Shown one piece after another: positions 15,001-30,000 of a DNA stretch of 64,000 nt (its first letter is position 1; each line of letters starts with the position of its first letter). Below the pieces are notes generated by a model. It had not been told where the DNA came from, searched no databases, and saw only the letters and a list, made by a program, of their open reading frames with translations. Position numbers and translations under genes: made by a program. Origin of the DNA: Acanthaster planci (lineage: Eukaryota > Echinodermata > Asteroidea > Valvatida > Acanthasteridae); the NCBI RefSeq assembly GCF_001949145.1, contig NW_019091450.1, positions 257,493 through 321,492 on the forward strand. The letters are read 5' to 3'.

Positions 15001-18000
15001 GACACTTGGCCCATTTTGACTCACTTTGAGGGGTTGAACCCAGCTGGAACAAGTCACTTCCAATTTACATAGGATTAGCTCTAACAGCAGGGTTTAATGG
15101 GATAAATATACATTACCAGCCGAGTTGACAAATAAGGCCAACGCCCATCACCGTCCAACATTTTACTCTCGACAAGAAGAACAAATTCCAAGAATTTTAG
15201 TGGGACATTCACAAAAAGGCACAGAGAGTCAGGTTGGGGGGGGAGCCAGGTTGGTGTAGTGTTTCTTTCTTCGCCTTCCATCTCTTTGGTCTGGTTTCAA
15301 ATTCCTGCCCAGTCCACATGTGGATTGGGTTTTCAGTCCTTACCTGATTCTGTGGGTTTTACCCCGAATATTCTTTTGAGGTATTCAACCCAGCTCTAAA
15401 ACTGTAACTGCTTCTTATTGTCTCCTCTCTACAGGTTTCTTCAGGCTTGCGAGCTACGGTGCCTAGGATGCTTTAGAGGAATCCTTGGACTCATCATCAG
15501 AAATGATTCGTAGTAATAATAACAATAATGTTTGTCTCCACAGCACGTACCTGGTGTTTGGCACTCCGTACCATACCAATCCTCAGGGCACAGACACACT
15601 TGATTTACACAGGTGCCTCCATTCATGCAAGCAATGGGACAGCGGATCTCTAAAATAAATTGAAACATTCAATAACATGAATAAACAGGTCTGTGGCAAC
15701 AACAAGATTTTTGTTTAGTTTCTGGAACTTGGCTCTTTAATTAAACTGTCTCTAAAATCAAGAGGTTGAACTTTTATTGAAATCAATTATAAAATCCACA
15801 GCATTAAAAACATGGTTTATTCTTTTGTTTGGTTGTATCTTCCTTTTCAAGTTCAAAAAAAAAAACTTGGGTTCCTTACACAACTTGATGTTTATCTTGG
15901 TTGTGTTTCACAGAAATTAAAGAGACATGATGATACCCTGGCATTCTATTTTTGACTCTTCATCCCAGTACTAGGCTGTGAAATCAAAAGCATTTATCTA
16001 GAAAATGATCCCAATATAATCATGAGCAATGCAAATTCCTACCAAAGCATTCTGTGCGCCAATGTTCTTACTCTGCAATTTCAAAAGTGGGATTTTGACG
16101 GTGGCCGAAGGAATTTCAACACCTAAAATGTTTTAGGTGTTGAAATACTTGCAGAAATTTACAACCACCAGGAAAACACTGCTAACGTGAAAGGCCTTTT
16201 AAAAATGAACTTCGCCCTCAATACAGCTGAGCTCCTCCCGTCGTACCTTCCCCTTGCACCAGCAGCGTCACCGTCTGCCGTATGGGCCCAACCATGCAGG
16301 TGTAGTCTCCTCGGTCATTGAGCTGAATGTTATGGATGATCAGCTGGGTGGTAAATGGGTTGACGTTGCGTGTCCCAATCACTTCGTTCAGAATGCCTGG
16401 GACACAGCACAGGAAGAGGGATTGTGTTTTCGTGACAGCAATTTAAGAAATTGAAGAAGAAAACCCGATTTCTTGAATAGTTTGTCATGCCTCCTCGAAG
16501 GGTGCTTGAGGCATTTTTAATAATTCGTTATAAATATCGCATAGAGATGGATGCATTGGCAGGTATAACAATGCAGTATATACCACTTCCTGGAGGAAGT
16601 GTGGTTTTGGAAAAAGAAGGAGTGACAAACAGAACACACTGGAGAATGAAGACAAACAGGTCGCACCGTTTGAAACGCCAAGAATACACTCACTGCCGGT
16701 TCTCTGCAGAACCAGACTTCTTGTAAGAAGAGATTTATTCTACATGGGAACCTGCATGCAAAGCTTCAACTCCTACTGTAATAATTCAGCCTTTCTGCTG
16801 AGAGCAGATGCCCTATGGCTTGGAGTGCAGTTGGTTTAGTTTAGTTTACACTTCGCCATTCCCACACATACAACCTCACCTCGCACTTTATTCCTTTCCT
16901 TGCCACTAGTGAAAACAGTGTTAGGCACAGTTGAGTTGTTCAAATGAAGTCTTCAATTTTTGGTCTTGGCTCTGGATCTTGTGATGTCTCAGCCACAACA
17001 CTGGACCTCACAGATATCACAAAAACCATAAGAGAACAAATACACAAACGAACAAACAGAAAAAAAATGGCCAATATTACCTTCATCGATCTCAGCGTCA
17101 AATTGGTCTAGCCACACAGGGTTTTCAAAGGGGCTGTTCTCTGACACTTCACAGGTCAGGATGACATCTTCACCAACATCAAAGATTGGTTTGGGTGGGC
17201 GTCGGATGGTCAGGAAGACACCAACTGCAAGTTAAGATGTGATCTGCTATGATAAATGTTTAACAAAGGCTACAAACATACATGCACCATGTAACCCTTT
17301 TACCGTGGTTGTCTAACTGTTCAGCAGCTCTGTGAAATAAGACCCAGTTCAGCAGAAGTAATGTTCAGTTGTGCGACAAAAATGCTGGTATTGGTATGAG
17401 CCACGAGATGGACCAAGAGGGAGGCAAGTTTCGTAGCAACAGAGGCTCCTTCGGTTGGAACTGCACTTCACTGGTTCATACACAACTATGAAATGAACAG
17501 GTTCATAAATGAATATGAAATGCGCATGTAAGGGTCACATCACTGCCACAAGAATATGAAAACTTCCCCCTAACATGGCATTTTCGAACAACAGCAGCAT
17601 GCCTCTGCTCAAGGCGGATGCCTTGTAAACTTTTGTCGTTGCTGGTGCACTCCCCTACTAAGGCATAGTATTGTGTTATTAACCATGCCCGACCATTTCG
17701 TTTCCCTCCTGCTGCTTCTATCACAAAGACTGGTGACAAAAAAATGCCTCTACATCGTATTGTGCTCAGTACCTGGTATGTTGCACCTCGGCCCGATGTA
17801 GTTGGCTGGACACTGGCAGATACCGGTGATGCACATTCCTCCATTCTGACAGACTGGCTCGCACGGTATATCTGCAAGACAAGGCAGGACAATCTGAACT
17901 TCACCAAAACATTTCCAAATAAGCCTTGAAGTTTTGCACTGGGGAAAGTGTGATACAGCTCTAACGGCTCATCCCCCGGGGCAAAATGTAAGGGTATAAC

Positions 18001-21000
18001 CCCCCCTCCACAGTGCATGCCCATGTGAGAATGTATCACATGAGAGATACTACAGCTGCAGCTATGGTAAGTCGTGTTGGCATAGTACAGCTTTGCTAGG
18101 ATTTCGACTCTGCGGCACAGGTTTGATTCCTGGATCAGTCCACGCTGTTTGAATTCGGATTTCATCAGTCCGTACATGATTCCACAGGTTTAACCAGAAC
18201 AGTCTTTTTGGATTCTCTTCTCTACCAGCCTACAGGTTTCCTCAAGCTTGGGAGCTACAGCGACTGGGGCACTTTTGAGGAATGCTTGGTTTCAATAACA
18301 GAAAAGCTTAGCACTAATGAGCTCATTACCTGTGACAGTGACGTTGAAGCCCTGTCGAATTGGTCCCACTTTGCAAATGTAGGTGCCAGCGTCCTCCAGC
18401 CGGATGTCCCTGAAGAGGAGGCTAGTGGAGTACGGAGACATGATCTCGGTCCCCATATTATCATTCTCACCTTGAAGGAAAAAAAAACCAATAGAAAAAT
18501 CTAACATTTGGGAGAAGCCCTTGAGATATTTCTTTGCTTTTTTGAATGTTCCACTAACACTAGCAGAGCCAGCAACCACATCAAAGTAATACCCATAACT
18601 TCACTAACAGAAAGGACTCCGACAACATCCTGTGAATTTCCTCTCACCAGCTCTTGACAGCACTGAGCATAAAATGCTACTCAAATTTCATTGCTGCTAC
18701 TCAAATTTCACTGAAGAGAAATTCTGAGATTAAAATTTGCACCTGTCAAAAATAGAGTTCCATGAATCAATATATAAATATTCAATCACAAAAGAGCTTT
18801 TTTTCAGACCACCTTCAAGCCGGAAAGAGAGAGGGAGCAGAAATATGCCCCAAAATATCCTGTTACTCTTTTGGAGTTTTTCACACATTGTCCATATGAG
18901 AGTAAGACAATAAATCTCTTGATAGACTGGGAAGAAAAACGTCTTTGAGATGACAGTGGTGGAAATGTCAAAGAGAGGTGGAGTCCAACCCACCCCAGCT
19001 CCATCAAGGTAGAGAATTGTAAGGTTGAAGGCTAAGTGGCTATATAATTCTCCATTGTCCCAACATGAATTTTCAGAGTATTTCGGGTTAGCAGAGCAGC
19101 TGTCATACAATGTACCTTGCAACAGGGTGATCTGGTCTCCATCGGGGCTGAGCCACATAGGCTGGCCGTACGTGCTGGATGCGGGAACCTCACAGACGAA
19201 CTTGATGGTGTCGCCCACGACCGGTGGGTCGATGTCTGGATTCTGCACCACGACAAACCCCTCAACTGCAAAATGCACCACAACATCTCAATTTGTAAAA
19301 AAATAAAATGGAAGAGCATATCTCTTCTGTTATAACCTTCATTAAAATAAGTGACTTCATAAGTAACATCAGTGATTTGACTAATTTTGTTGAGTGCCTG
19401 CATCACAGATATTCCTCTGATGAAGATACAGGTGCACTGCATTTACGTTTCATTGACCTGTTTTTTTATTGCTAACAGTCAAAAAATACAAAATAGCAAA
19501 GGAAGTGATGAACAAACTTCACAAAAATTATAAGACCGCTGTTTTCATATGATACTTATGCAAACAACATAATCATTTATCATGAGCAACATCCTATGTA
19601 GTAGTGTGGTGTCTAACCCTTCTTTGTCCTGTATAGACGAAGCCTGTGACCATGATAACAATATCACTGGCCATTTGCAGTGGCCCCCAGCAATGGCAGA
19701 AAACATGGCAATATCAAAACAGCCACTGTTCACTGATGATAACTCTGCACAAAACCCATCACAACACCGCCAACCATTAAAGGGGGCCATCTTCTATGTC
19801 TGTTGAAACTTCACCGGGAGCCAGTTTGCTTCACATGAATCTGGATCTTGATCAGTGATCCCATCGCTGGTTCCCTCCATCCATTAGGCAGGTTATGGTA
19901 TCAGTGAACCAATGACAGATCACTGATCATGATTCAGATCTGCGAGAAACAATCTGGCCCTAAATTCACATGCCAGGAGGCATCACATTATCATGCTCAG
20001 TTCCCAGACAGAGTTCCCTTCTGTCATTGTTCACTCACCGATATCTTCGCACGCTTCCCCTGTGAGGCCAATTGGGCAAATACAGACATCACCAACGCAA
20101 GCACCTCCGTTCTTGCATTCCGGGAAGCAGGATGGCACTGCCAAGAAAGATAGCATAACGGAACGAATGATAGGGTGATGCAGTCAACAGTGCTATGGTC
20201 CACTCTTCAATTCCCATGAAAAAGAGGAAACAGTGTGGACCAGAACTTCCTGTTGGTCCACCTCTGGTGCCCAGGGTTAGGCTTTATACAGGCGATTCAC
20301 AATATTGCGCCACCAAGAGTTTGCAACATGTTGGCCAATCATAACGCGCGAAATTTGTCGACCCTTTCCAAACGCACATTAGGTCGACAAATTTCGTGAT
20401 TGGCCAACGCGTTGCAAACTCTTTGTTGCGCAATATTGTGAAACGGCCGTATTGTTCTGAGGCATGGCCACGGGGCAAATATGACCATGGACTCTATAGA
20501 CCCTATCCGTGTGGAGGCTATTTTTTATCTTATTACCCCAATCTGTTTTATGCATTGCAAACTCTCAATTAGGATGGCACCAGACTGTTTTATAATTCCG
20601 TGCATTCCAAGCCTCCCTTTCAATAATTTTTAGAATCTGACAAGGGTGTTGTGTGTTCGATGATGAATTTGAAATTATTCATCAGAGTAGACAGGTGCAA
20701 ATTTGTCATGAAATTTCATTTTGTTGCTTTCATTTGTACTCTCAACATTCAAAAAAGAAGAGTTAACCTCGCTTTAAAATTCAATATGGCCGGCCGCATA
20801 AAGAAAGTCTGTGAAGCATACTTTATGCAGAACAGACCTTCTCCCTAGAGTGCTGCCACTATTATAGCAGCATAGGAGTAACAGGCGAGTCACATTGGGA
20901 AAGTACAGGTACAAACAGGTTTTAATGCCATTCTGAATTGATCTCAATAGTCTGGATACTACAAAGTGAAGACCATAAGGGTGCTATTCATCAGATCTCT

Positions 21001-24000
21001 GGGAACTATTAAAGAGACAAGAGGCTTATGATGCAGTGAAAAAAAGGAAGTGTATCGCAAATAACAAAACATTCTGGTAAATACTATCTTGGAAGTTTTT
21101 TCTGGGCTTCAGAAGTCTAGTTGACGTCAACTGAACACAGACCAATGTGAACATGTACAATTACACAAATGACAAGACCTTTTTAAGAGGAGTGTGGATC
21201 AGAAAGAAGAGAAGATTCTTTTTGCCCAAAAGCCTCTTCCTTCTTTTTCCCACTTACACTCAACTAGCAGGTCGTATCGGTATCTAATCGGTCCTGCTAC
21301 ACAGGTGTAGGTGCCTGATGTAGTCACTTGCAGGTTCCTGAAGATGAGACGTGAGCTCTGTGGCGTCACCTGTTCGGTGCTGAGTTCCACAGTGCCTCCT
21401 GATTGGTCAAGTACAAAGGGAATGATTTCAATGCGCATGAAAAACTGAGAAAAAGTGGTGTTTAAAATTGAGCCAGTTTCCAAGTATCCCTGTGAGTCCT
21501 TTGGAAAACTTTAAAATTCACATGAACACAGCTGGGAGATCCCAACTCCAGGATCTAAAGGAGTGGCAACTTACTAGGTTTGGATGATAGGACATTTTTC
21601 AATACCGCAATATTTGTGATAAAAATACTGCAATATTCACTGATCTGCAATATTTTTTGAAGTGGGGTACTAAATACATCAAAAAGCAATGGCGATAAGC
21701 AACCATTTTTTGGGGTGGGAAAAAAAGGAGAGGAATTGAAAAGCTGGTTGCACCTCATCAAGGCACCATAGCGTCTCACTGGACACATGGAATTCAAATC
21801 TCAACATAAATTCCTGACATATTGCCATAACTTGGGAATATGAAAATTGCAAAACAATTCACATTCATGGCTGCTAAATGGCAATAAAGGGTTTGTCAAA
21901 CAGGGTAGCCAAGCAGTGAAGACTTTGAAATTTCTAGGTACAGTGGCATTACAGGGGAGAGATTTCTGAAGAAGGGGCATCCAAGAAAGGATCATTTAAA
22001 AGGTAGTGTGGGCAAACTATCTGTGGTTTATGCATCAACTGTTCATGCTCATTTCAAAATGTCAAAGGGGGCTCAGATAACGGGGGGGGGGAGTGGTAAA
22101 CAAAATAAATTGGTTATAACCTTGTTCGATGGGAGGGATGGGACGGTTGAGTGGGTCCACCCAGTATGGTCGAAGGCTGCTCAAGGGGCTGCCCTCAGGC
22201 AGGACACACAGCAGGGAAAAGTCGCCTCCGTAGACAGGGTCGATGGCTGGCACATCCACCTGTAGGTAGTTGGGATCTGGCAGGGATGGCCAAACATGTA
22301 AGGAAATTATGCTGATGCTTTCGGCACTTACAGTCGCTTTCAACCAGCATTATTTTTCAAGACAAGTCACAGCAAGTCGCAAATAATTTTTCCACAGGAC
22401 ATGTCACAGATCAATTATCCCCAAGTCCAGTTGCAAGTACCTTTCTTCAGTCAAGTCTGCATTAAATACTTCCATAGTTAAATCCCAAGTCATTTTTCAA
22501 GCTTATTTTATGTCATAATCAGGAGGGTGCTACCACTTTTTAAAATCTAACATCATTATTTACAATGTGACCATTGACGGTTTTGCAAAACAGGTCTGAA
22601 TTGTATTCCTAATGTTTTCAGTTCTATCAATTATGTTCATATTTTTATCCTCAGACATAATGAAGGCACTGACATGACAAAGACATGAATATAATGAAAA
22701 CAGATGAGTTAACTTTGAGACATAAAAATCATTGATTTAAGCTTGCAGCAAGAAGACCATCTCACAGTGTGCTGTTTAAACCATTGAGCATTCACTCATA
22801 AGACCTTCTCAAATCCAACCTCTAAGTATCTGTCCATGGCGTTGCCACAGATTTACGCAGTATTCAATTCACAGATACACAGAAATATATGGTATTACCA
22901 TCTGCTGAACATCTGCACTCCACTTTCTTGACACAATGTGATACCACTATGAGAACATCATCTGTGAGGAACCTCTTCTCGGTTCATTTTAATCAAAGTT
23001 ATGCTTAACTGGCTTTACTAATATTCAAAATGATCTCGCAAAAGAAAAAAGCGTTAGTCAGGAGGTAGACCAGGGGACCTAATTACCAATCTCCTGGCAC
23101 TGTTGACCAATGTATCCTGGTGGACAGCGGCAGCCACTGACTGTGCAGGAGCCTCCGTTGATGCACGGTGGGTTGCACTCAACAGCTGCAGAGTCAAAGA
23201 GCAAAATGCAAAAGATTAACAATGATTTAAAGTCCCTGACTGAAATCCCCCATTCAGTTGCACCTCAGCTGGACAATATGGCTCACCCGCGAAGGCAGAG
23301 CCTGTGTTGAACTGGAACATGACTGATGTACAAAACCTAAATGTAATAGATACATGTATCATCATTCGGCGGTGGTATCCAAGTGTTAAAAAACATAAGG
23401 TTGGGTAAAAAAAATTGGACAAGTACACTCCACTCTTGTTATAACAAAGTTAGAGGAACAACACAAATTACTGTGCTATAACTGGGATTTTGTTTTAAAT
23501 GGAGAGGAAGATCAAAGAATTGGTCTTTGTAATAACGATTTTCTATGAGAGTCAACTGTATTATTTGAATGACTCCAACAAGTTAGAATTAAAAGCAGGC
23601 AGCTTTATCTTGCCTTTATTGAAAAATTAAAATTTTTGGCCAAGATTTCCTATACTGTACTAATGTGGTTCATTAACATTTACCATACAGGAAACACACA
23701 AACAGAAAACTGTTAATAACCCTCGACAGGTACAACCCCTCTCTAGCTGAATTTGGATCAGCCACAGTTACCATCCAGAAGAGCTGGCGATAATAACAAT
23801 GGACTCCTACCCAGGACGACAACATTGTAGTTGTACTTCAGTGGCCCAGCTGAGCAGGTGTACGTCCCAGCGTCCTCCAGTGACAGGCCTGAGATGTAGA
23901 GGTGGCTGGACGTTGGATCAGGGTTGACAGTGTACACGCGGGTTGCACCTGAAAGTGTAAGACGGTCAAGTGTTAGACACCAAAAACAGCAACTTGGGGC

Positions 24001-27000
24001 TAGTGTGGCACAGAAAAGAGAACTCCAGCATTTGGGAAGTAAAAACACAGATGGTTAACTGGTTGTGGAAAACTATCAGGTGCAGACTGCACCAAACAGG
24101 AGGTGGAAACTGATGTGCTCTGTGTTACTGAAGATGGTAGCACTCTCAAGGAAAATTGTAGGTGTAAATATCGTGGCAGTCTCCTCCTTATGCCAAATAG
24201 GGAACATTCATAACAGAACCTTAGTGAGACACGTATACTTTTATAATGCCCTGAGACTTCCATTATCTGTTGTGCAACCATGTTTCAGTAATGTTACAAT
24301 CATATTACACATCACCAATGTCAAAATATACCCCAGTCTTTTTTAAATTGATTAATATTCATTTCTCATTCATATTCATTTCCATGTGTACATTTGTCCC
24401 TAAACACAACAGACATTTCAAATATGAAAGGTGTCAGAGTCATTCCAATGCTTACCAGAGCTGAGGAAAAGCTTGCATAAAAAAAAAAAAAACATTTCCT
24501 TCCCTCATATCCGTCTAACATAATAATTGCAGACTTGAGATGTTGAGCCCTTTAGCCACTTTTTAAATGACTCTCATTATGCGGAGGGTCACATATATTT
24601 GCTGCGCCATTCCACAAGAACAATCAAGCACAGATATTGTACGTACCGTCGGTCCGAGAGCCAATATCTCTACCCTGGGGGTCCTGCCACACGGGTCTCT
24701 GGAAGCGACTGTTGGGACCCACCTCACACAGGAGGACTAAGTTGCCACCTACAATGGGCACCTCGGGGTTGGTCTTGGTCACGCGGATGATAAATGCTTG
24801 GGGATCTTGATGGGGAAGCACAAAGAAAAGAACAATTCCTCTATAGAAAGGTTACGGCGGTGACGACCATTCGAATGGTGGAAATTCAACTAAAAATGAC
24901 AGCTCACCTACTGCACTGTACTTTTTATGTCCCATTTGGTTACCAAGACTATTTTGGAACTGTAATTCAGGAATATGAAAACAACTATCCATTGGATACT
25001 TGATTGATTGGTATCCACACATCATTCTCATAGATAATGAACCATTTCAAGTCACCAAGGTTAATAGACCTTTTTCCTGTGATTTCATGATTGTGCTGTG
25101 CTGGACCTATAGGTCGAGTTCGGGCGGCCTGTTTTTGACACAGGTTTCTTGTTCTCACGCTCGAACGGCGGGAACATGACTCAAGAACACTGTTCTCGGA
25201 ACAGGATCACACACCATCCTCCTCGTCAGGGTTTTACAGGAACACATGAAAAACTCGAGAGATTTTGATTTTTGAACAGCTGCAAAAGTAGAGAGATGGC
25301 TTCAAAGCCAAAGACAATGGGAAGTTTTTCAAATTTATTATTTTCCATAACACAGAAATGAATGTTCCTGTTTATATAGAAAAGAATTCAGCCCATCTAA
25401 ACATTAAGTCTCGAATAACGCAGCCTACACGGACGCATGTTGCATGTTGCTTGTCACTAACTACCAGCGATAACCGGTTGTTTGTTCCCGGTGTTCGAGC
25501 AGCCGACCCACGAACAACAAAGCGAGCTGTTCGTGAACATACGGGAACAAGCCGCCCAACTCGGCCATAATGTTTTGCGATGGTAATGAGTACGTAGTGT
25601 TGTGATGGTAATCTGCCTATTCAAGATAAACTAGTCAAGCACGCAGCGTTCGCACATGCGCTTGCACGTGGTTGAAGCGGCCCAGAGGAATATATGCAAT
25701 CACCGTGGCTAAAGGCGGTCCACGCGTGGTGGTATTGTTCACATTTACTCACGTGGGTGAAAAAGGTTTATGCAAGAAAAAGAAGATGAATGGTGGTCGC
25801 TGACATAAAGCCTAAGCTTGTACTAGGCATTACCCTCATGAGAACAGGCAATTACAGAGAGCTCATTGAGCTACATTTATTTAATTTAAATGGAAATAGT
25901 CCAAATTATGAGACTAGCTACACACAACAAGGAATGTTACAAACTACAAGAAACCTTTTCAAATGAGGAAAGAAAGATTATAAAAGTTGTGAAAAAGGGG
26001 GTGTATAATTCTTTGGTATTTTCTGAGTTTGTTTTTCTTTACTTGAGTCTTGGAGCTGGGCATCAGAAGTGGTACACAAGTACTTAATTGCTGATGCTCC
26101 AAATTGAAGGACTGGGTACCTCTTACAAACTTAAATTACTTGGCAACGTTTCAGAAATGGAGAATGAAGGTTTTGGGGAGCAACTGTTAATTCTTCTGTT
26201 GCTTTTGTGGTGATGCTAAGCCATATTTTACAAGCTACTGGTCGCAAAAACTATGAATGTGACATGGAAAGAGCAAACCTTACTGTTGAAATATCAACAG
26301 GGGTGAGGTTAAAGGAAAACAAAATATCTACAACAATAACCACGAGAGATTTTGAAGGCCCCATACACAGCAGCAAATTTGTGTTTGCCTTCATACATGT
26401 ACATGTATATGTGACTGGCTCTAGAAAAATGAAATGGGTAATAAGTCGCCAGATTCAGGTTATGAAGTTTTGATGTGGTTGGATTCTGTACACCAAAAGC
26501 TACAATTTGATATATGAATGACCTCTGTAGTGCGCTGCGTTCTGGAGATATTTAGACATTTGTATATCCACTCTTTCGGATTCAATAAAAGCACTTTTCG
26601 AGAAAAAGCTCACAAAGTGTAGCACTTGGAGACACAATGCTACATAGGATTTCCTACTGAATTATCAATTTTTTATCTTTATTCATTAGTATCCATGTTT
26701 ATAGTCACAAATTCTGAAAAAATAAAGATCATTGAAGTTATTAAAGGAGAAAACACAAAATCATGTTTTTGAAGAAATTTTGCCCTCTCCAAATAGAACA
26801 GGCCACGTGTATTGGCCCTGCCCGACTTATTACCCTTTGTTGCAGAGTGGGTCACATATGTCAACTCCCTAACAATGCCCATTTCTTACGCTCAACATCA
26901 ACATTTGTACGTAAAAATACTTCAATAGTAAACACAAGATATTTTAAGTAGGAATTCCTGATAAAAATTCTTGCAATGAAAACCTATATTACTAATGTTA

Positions 27001-30000
27001 CCAAAGAAGGGTAGTCTGAGGCCTCTACAGGCAACAATACTGTAATTCATAGCCATTATAAATTTGTCTAGAATGACCAGACTTTCCATTAAGACTCACT
27101 TTCTGTTTCGCAGTAATCTCCGTCGTATCCGTTGGGACACAGACATTCTCCTCCCATGCAGCTGCCTCCATTCTGACACTCCTGAGGGCACTCCACTGTC
27201 AAAAAAAATTCAAACAATATCATCGTCCCAGAAATAATAAGTGGAATTGATACCTTAGCAAAACACTGCCACAGTCTGGTTCACAGATCAAAACATCTAA
27301 ACTAATTTGAGAGATAGCCACCATGGTCATGTGATGACAAAGGGGAAAAACTCCTGCAAGGCTGTTTCCAATTTTTCCAGAATTGATTAAACCATTTCTA
27401 AAGGATAATTCAGTTGATGTGTATGGTTGTGTCATCAATTTTCCTGAATAATGAGGAATAGAAAAATACATTTCCAAACATGCATTGCAATATACATGTA
27501 AACAAATTCTTCTTCACAATTGTTTTGCATATCTCTACTTTTGTATGACTTTGATTATGCCCAGTATTAAGAAATTCACCAAAATGTCGTAGCTGTAGTC
27601 AGTTTATTTTATTTATTTCTATATACATGTATTTTTTTAATTTTGGTCAGTTTGATTGGTACGAGAACACATGCGAAAAGTAGGAAACTTGTTAGAACAC
27701 ACACAATATTACACACAAGAATGCATTCTGGAAATCTAGCCACTCGGGACACGAGGAACTTTTTTCAACACCAAACAGGCTTGGTTATTTTGAACCATCT
27801 TGGGCATGAGGTATTCTAATCCCGACCTACCCGGCCTAGTCCAGTCCTTGTCAACAAAGGCGAGGTTAGACTCCAGAAGTTGTTTGCAAAATTCTTATCA
27901 ATCATGCATTTTTGAAAATACTGACAAGCATATAACTTGTACTGGTCTTTGATTCAATTTTGGTTTTTACCAAAAGGTAACAATAAAATAATTTTGCATT
28001 TTGTCAACTCTGCACAAGCCGTCAGGTGTTTTAAATGCTCGGAAGAGAGTGGTCAATATATGCAAGGACATAAGTTACAGAGACTTTCTTGATGGTGATT
28101 TTTTAACAATGCACATAAACAAAAAGAAACTGCATGTTTTCCTAATTTTGCACAAGTTTTCCTGTACAAGGGTTCTGGAAGGCACCACCTGGGGTCAGGT
28201 TTCAGGTTCCTTTGGTGACAATGTACACAGCCAAGGATTCCAACCTCATCTCCACTCTTTTCAGTTTGAAAAGTTAAACATTCTGTATCTTACCCAAAGA
28301 TTCACAGAGGAAGCCGGTGAAACCAAACTGACAGACACACTTGCCGTCTTGGCAGTCTGCGTCATTGCGGCAGGGATTGGCACTGCAATCCACTGCAACA
28401 GATTAAAGATTCAGTGATTTAGATTCAAAACATGCGATTCACAGGCTAAATGAGTTCCAGCAAAATTCTGCCTGTAGGGCCCTAAAATGTCTATCCGGTT
28501 TGAAGTGACTTCATCATACATATATACACACCCACCACTGTTTGCAAGTTTCCATTGGATGAACACACAAGTTGCGTGTTAACTTCCGGTTCTGTGGCAT
28601 GTACTTTGGTGTGCATTGGGCACGGTTTAAAGTGAAGTGATGTCAAACTTACAAACTGGATACTCATTCTCATGCTTTGGTGCTTCCCAATGAGTTTGAG
28701 TACATGCAAAGAGGCTTAATCTGGTGTATGGAAGTTGAACATGACTGGAGCCCTCAAGCAGCTGTGGGCCGTGGCCAGACATAAAAAATGTCACTCCGTG
28801 ACAGTTTTGAAAAGCAACAAGAACTAATAGATGTTACGCAAATCCTGAACAAATGACCGCCAAGGGTCAGCATCTGTATGGTAAAACTTTATAGAGGTTT
28901 TGTGAGGCAGCCATCTTGCAGAGCAGTTGTTTTGATCCACAGGGAAACCTCCTTTGTGTATACATGTACCCTGTGGAACAAAAGCACTGGCCTGCAATAT
29001 GGAAGCCATGCAAACCCTCTATATCTTGTCTTGGTATCCTATTTCCAAGAACGGATTTTCGCCGGGGAAATGTTAATTAAGTTTTTAGATTTTTTGCCCT
29101 GCTAAACATATCCTGTGGTTCCAAAAATACTCATAAGAAGTCAAGGCAAATAAACTCATTAGTTCAGTAGTACTCCAAACCACCCAGACTGTTACACCTT
29201 ACGCTACCATGCACCACTCCATTACTGCACGGTCTTATGGATTCATAAGGCAATAATCATAATGCCGTACAGGTGTCCATGAGCTAAATGTATACTAATT
29301 AAGCTTTTCTTCTCAATAAAAACAAGATCACTCTGATTACAATGCAAATTTCCCATGACTTCCATCCTCCAATACCGCCACATTACGCGCTACTCACATG
29401 TTGGAGACACCCTGTAGATGTACTGCAGGGGACCAGTCACGCAGGTATACGTCCCAGCATCCTCTGCTTGCAAGCCGTCGATGACCAGAGTGGCTGATGT
29501 AGCAGTAACATTCTGAACTCCGATTCGGCCAACACCAACTAAAAAAAAAAAAGCACTTAGTTACCTCGGAATGGTGTACGTGCTGTGGGGTCAATGTATT
29601 GTACATATGTGTGGACATCTTGGGGTAATGTGAACAAAACATAGAAATATCCAAGAAGGTGTGCACTGGCAGCAAAAGAGGGGGGAATCTGGCCTCCTCA
29701 TTCCTGGCAGGTCCTGTAACAGGGCGGGCTTAATAAATCAATCTGTTAATGGCTGATGCCTGACAGTCTCACAACTGTCCCCCCCCCGTTGAAAATTGTT
29801 ACACCACTGTTGGGATATTGAGCTTGTACATGCGGCTGATAAGGGATATAATTGAGTACATCACATTGTCCAAGAAAGTCTTCAAGAGTCCATCAAAAGT
29901 CAGCCAGTCTTCATCCAAGCTACAAGAGGCTCAAATGAACTGTGGCAACAGTGGTTCTTCCCAATTTTCAATGTGGTAGTTGTGATTGGATTATGGAAAA

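Noticed and set aside
17503-18177. Longest open frame in the region (224 codons, minus)
   Set aside because: It runs through the EGF15 exon in the wrong frame and through flanking intron and SINE sequence. It has no domain signature and the true frame of the exon is clear.
24480-24493. A-run as a possible retroposed poly(A) tail
   Set aside because: No retroposed body or target duplication was recognisable beside it.
28001-28417. 138-codon open frame on the plus strand
   Set aside because: It is partly the antisense shadow of the EGF11 exon and the remainder is intron.
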